From positions 1 to 22,578 of IMG/VR virus record IMGVR_UViG_3300011114_001008: a stretch of DNA of 22,578 nt; one strand, written 5' to 3'. The notes under the pieces were generated by a model that saw nothing but the letters and a program-made list of their open reading frames with translations, searched no databases and had not been told where the DNA came from. The DNA is from a virus. How positions within the stretch are numbered: the stretch's first letter is position 1; each line of letters opens with the position of its first letter. The translations under genes were made by a program, and so were the position numbers. Below, piece by piece: positions 21,390 through 22,578 of this stretch.

Positions 21390-21893
21390 ATGGCCATCAT
21401 TGCCAACTTAACGGTCGATCAAGGTTCTTCATATGCCAATACTATCGATCTGAAGGATTCCAATGGACTTCCTCTAGATGTGACTGGCCAACTCTTTCGA
21501 GCGCAATTTCGAAAGAGCTATCAATCGACCAATCTGACGGATTTTATTTGCACGGTCACCTCTGCTTCAGATGGTCATATTTCAATTGCGCTGACGTCCG
21601 ATGTTACGCGAAATATCAAGGCGGGAAGGTACGTGTATGACGTCGAAATGTATAATACAATTTCTGCGACTTGCACTCGACTTAGGGAGGGGCAAATTGA
21701 ATTCACGCCCGCCGCGACCGATCCGATTGGAGGAGTTCCAAATTACCCATATCGTGCATCGGGCCATGGTTCTCCAGAAGGTCTCGTAACGGGTCTTCCT
21801 GGATATTCATATGTAGATTTGGATACGAATACTCTATGGTTTAAGATAAGTGGAAATTCTACAGCTGGATGGCAAGCTTTCGTTCAATTATGA
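21390..21893 (+). CDS. Small virion structural protein (BppU N-domain-like), 167 aa
   Basis: MAIIANLTVDQGSSY, then LKDSNGLPLDVTG, FRAQFRKSYQSTNL and AGRYVYDVEMYN form a pattern I recall in short baseplate-associated proteins of many tailed phages. It is an N-terminal beta-sandwich starting VxxGxxF/Y and ending in G-RYxYDVE. Residues 115-167 add a Pro/Gly-rich linker and a DLDTNTLWFKISG...WQAFVQL tail common in fibre-attachment proteins. The likely role is linking fibres or receptor-binding proteins to the baseplate. Its stop overlaps the next gene (ATGA). Confidence 0.65.
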   Translation: MAIIANLTVDQGSSYANTIDLKDSNGLPLDVTGQLFRAQFRKSYQSTNLTDFICTVTSASDGHISIALTSDVTRNIKAGRYVYDVEMYNTISATCTRLREGQIEFTPAATDPIGGVPNYPYRASGHGSPEGLVTGLPGYSYVDLDTNTLWFKISGNSTAGWQAFVQL

Positions 21894-22578
21894 AATCACT
21901 AATTATTATCTGGTCCATCATTCTTTTAATTGTTCTGGGCTGCAATTGCATTGTTCAAGGCGCCGCGCTATTACCTGTTCGTGCTACGCCCTGGACAACC
22001 AGCACTAATCCAGAACTAGTTCGAATTTCACTCGGACTATATTCTACTGCGGAATCCGATTCGTACTTGCTTAGTTCAACAAATTTACTATGGATACAAT
22101 TCATCACAAGCTTAAACGCGGCTTCGAATGCCTTGGCCGTAAGCCTAGGCGCGGCTTCGAATAGCATCGTTCAGGCTGAGATTACCAATGCCGTGCAGCA
22201 GACGGCACTGGCCGGATTGACTAACCGGGTAGTGCTTACCGAATCTACCAATGCCGGATCAGTGGCAAACATTACTTCTATTTCTAATAGGGTAGTGACA
22301 GCTGAAACCACTAACGCCGGATCGGTGGCAAACATTACTTCTATTTCTAATAGGGTGGTGACAGCTGAAACCACTAACGCCGGATCGGTGGCAAACATTA
22401 CTTCTATTTCTAATAGGGTAGTGACAGCTGAAACCACTAACGCCGGATCGGTGGCAAACATTACTTCTATTTCTAATAGGATCGTTAATGCTGAAACCAC
22501 TAATGCTAGCCAGCAGACCGCGCTGGCCGGATTGACTAACATGTTCACTCTGACAGATTCTACTAATGCCGTGCAGCA
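21890..22578 (+). CDS. Secreted-looking coiled-coil repeat protein (3' end outside window)
   Basis: The frame begins at an ATGA overlap with the previous gene and stays open to the window end (229 full codons). Residues 1-24 look like a Sec signal: MKS, then IIIWSIILLIVLGCNC, with a poor lipobox VLGC. From residue 98 the protein is made of 21-residue units (TNAGSVANITSISNRVVTAE type). Three heptads per unit suggest a trimeric coiled coil, as in phage fibres or trimeric autotransporters. No in-frame ATG lies nearby downstream that would remove the signal. It could be a tail fibre with an unusual N-terminus or an envelope protein of infected cells. The function is unknown. Confidence 0.7.
   Translation, partial: MKSLIIIWSIILLIVLGCNCIVQGAALLPVRATPWTTSTNPELVRISLGLYSTAESDSYLLSSTNLLWIQFITSLNAASNALAVSLGAASNSIVQAEITNAVQQTALAGLTNRVVLTESTNAGSVANITSISNRVVTAETTNAGSVANITSISNRVVTAETTNAGSVANITSISNRVVTAETTNAGSVANITSISNRIVNAETTNASQQTALAGLTNMFTLTDSTNAVQ
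22181..22578 (+). repeat. 63-bp tandem repeats encoding 21-residue coiled-coil units
   Basis: Units start at 22181, 22244, 22307, 22370, 22433, 22496 and 22559 (cut by the window end). The four central units are almost identical. The outer units 22181 and 22496 form a second type sharing CAGCAGAC and CTGGCCGGATTGACTAAC, giving an A-B-B-B-B-A-type order. Frame is preserved throughout. Confidence 0.92.

Noticed and set aside
22181-22578. CRISPR-like array
   Set aside because: The repeats are contiguous 63-bp coding units without spacers and keep one reading frame.

Overview
The window is a stretch of a T4-like myovirus genome (contractile tail, Caudoviricetes). Three things show this. The T4 gene trio 33-59-32 is present. 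There is a near-complete T4-type tail and baseplate gene set in recognisable order. Exact copies of the T4 late-promoter word TATAAATA sit just upstream of structural genes. The virus is not a close T4 relative: several proteins (gp32, gp53, gp6, gp8, gp25) have altered lengths or domains, in the direction I recall for environmental and marine T4-like phages. The host cannot be named from the sequence. Almost no start codon has a Shine-Dalgarno sequence, which fits a host that relies little on it, such as Bacteroidota or some Cyanobacteria, but this is inference.

Region 1 (1-2540, plus strand) is accessory DNA. It opens with tandemly duplicated mini-genes for Gly/Asp/Ser-rich peptides that share an identical N-terminus. 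A small protein with three Cys/His (zinc-type) repeats follows, then unknown small genes and a GC-rich hairpin-forming island. An intact IscU/NifU-type Fe-S cluster scaffold gene has host-like, GC-richer codons. The region ends with about 380 bp that is mostly non-coding.

Region 2 (2541-4805, plus strand) is the transcription/replication switch module: gp33 (late-transcription co-activator), an unknown 116-aa protein, gp59 (helicase loader) and gp32 (ssDNA-binding protein). It closes with a clear intrinsic terminator. The gp32 leader has a hairpin followed by an unstructured A-rich tract, resembling the layout of the T4 gene 32 autoregulatory operator.

Region 3 (4815-9152, minus strand) reads, in transcription order, gp4 (head-completion nuclease), a gp19-type tube protein, gp26, gp51 and a repeat-built tape measure protein. 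gp26 ends on a T-TTT-TTC slippery heptamer, and the gp51 frame has no start codon of its own near its 5' end. A -1 programmed frameshift making a gp26-gp51 fusion is therefore predicted, analogous to lambda G/GT.

Region 4 (9194 to the end, plus strand) is the baseplate operon: gp48/54-type tube cap, gp53, gp27-type hub, gp5-type spike without lysozyme, gp25, gp6, a gp7-position protein, gp8, and a gp9-position protein interrupted by one in-frame TGA. A small virion protein and a secreted-looking coiled-coil protein with 63-bp repeats follow; the last gene runs off the window. gp33, with a sigma factor and clamp encoded elsewhere, would be expected to switch on the TATAAATA promoters that drive regions 3 and 4.
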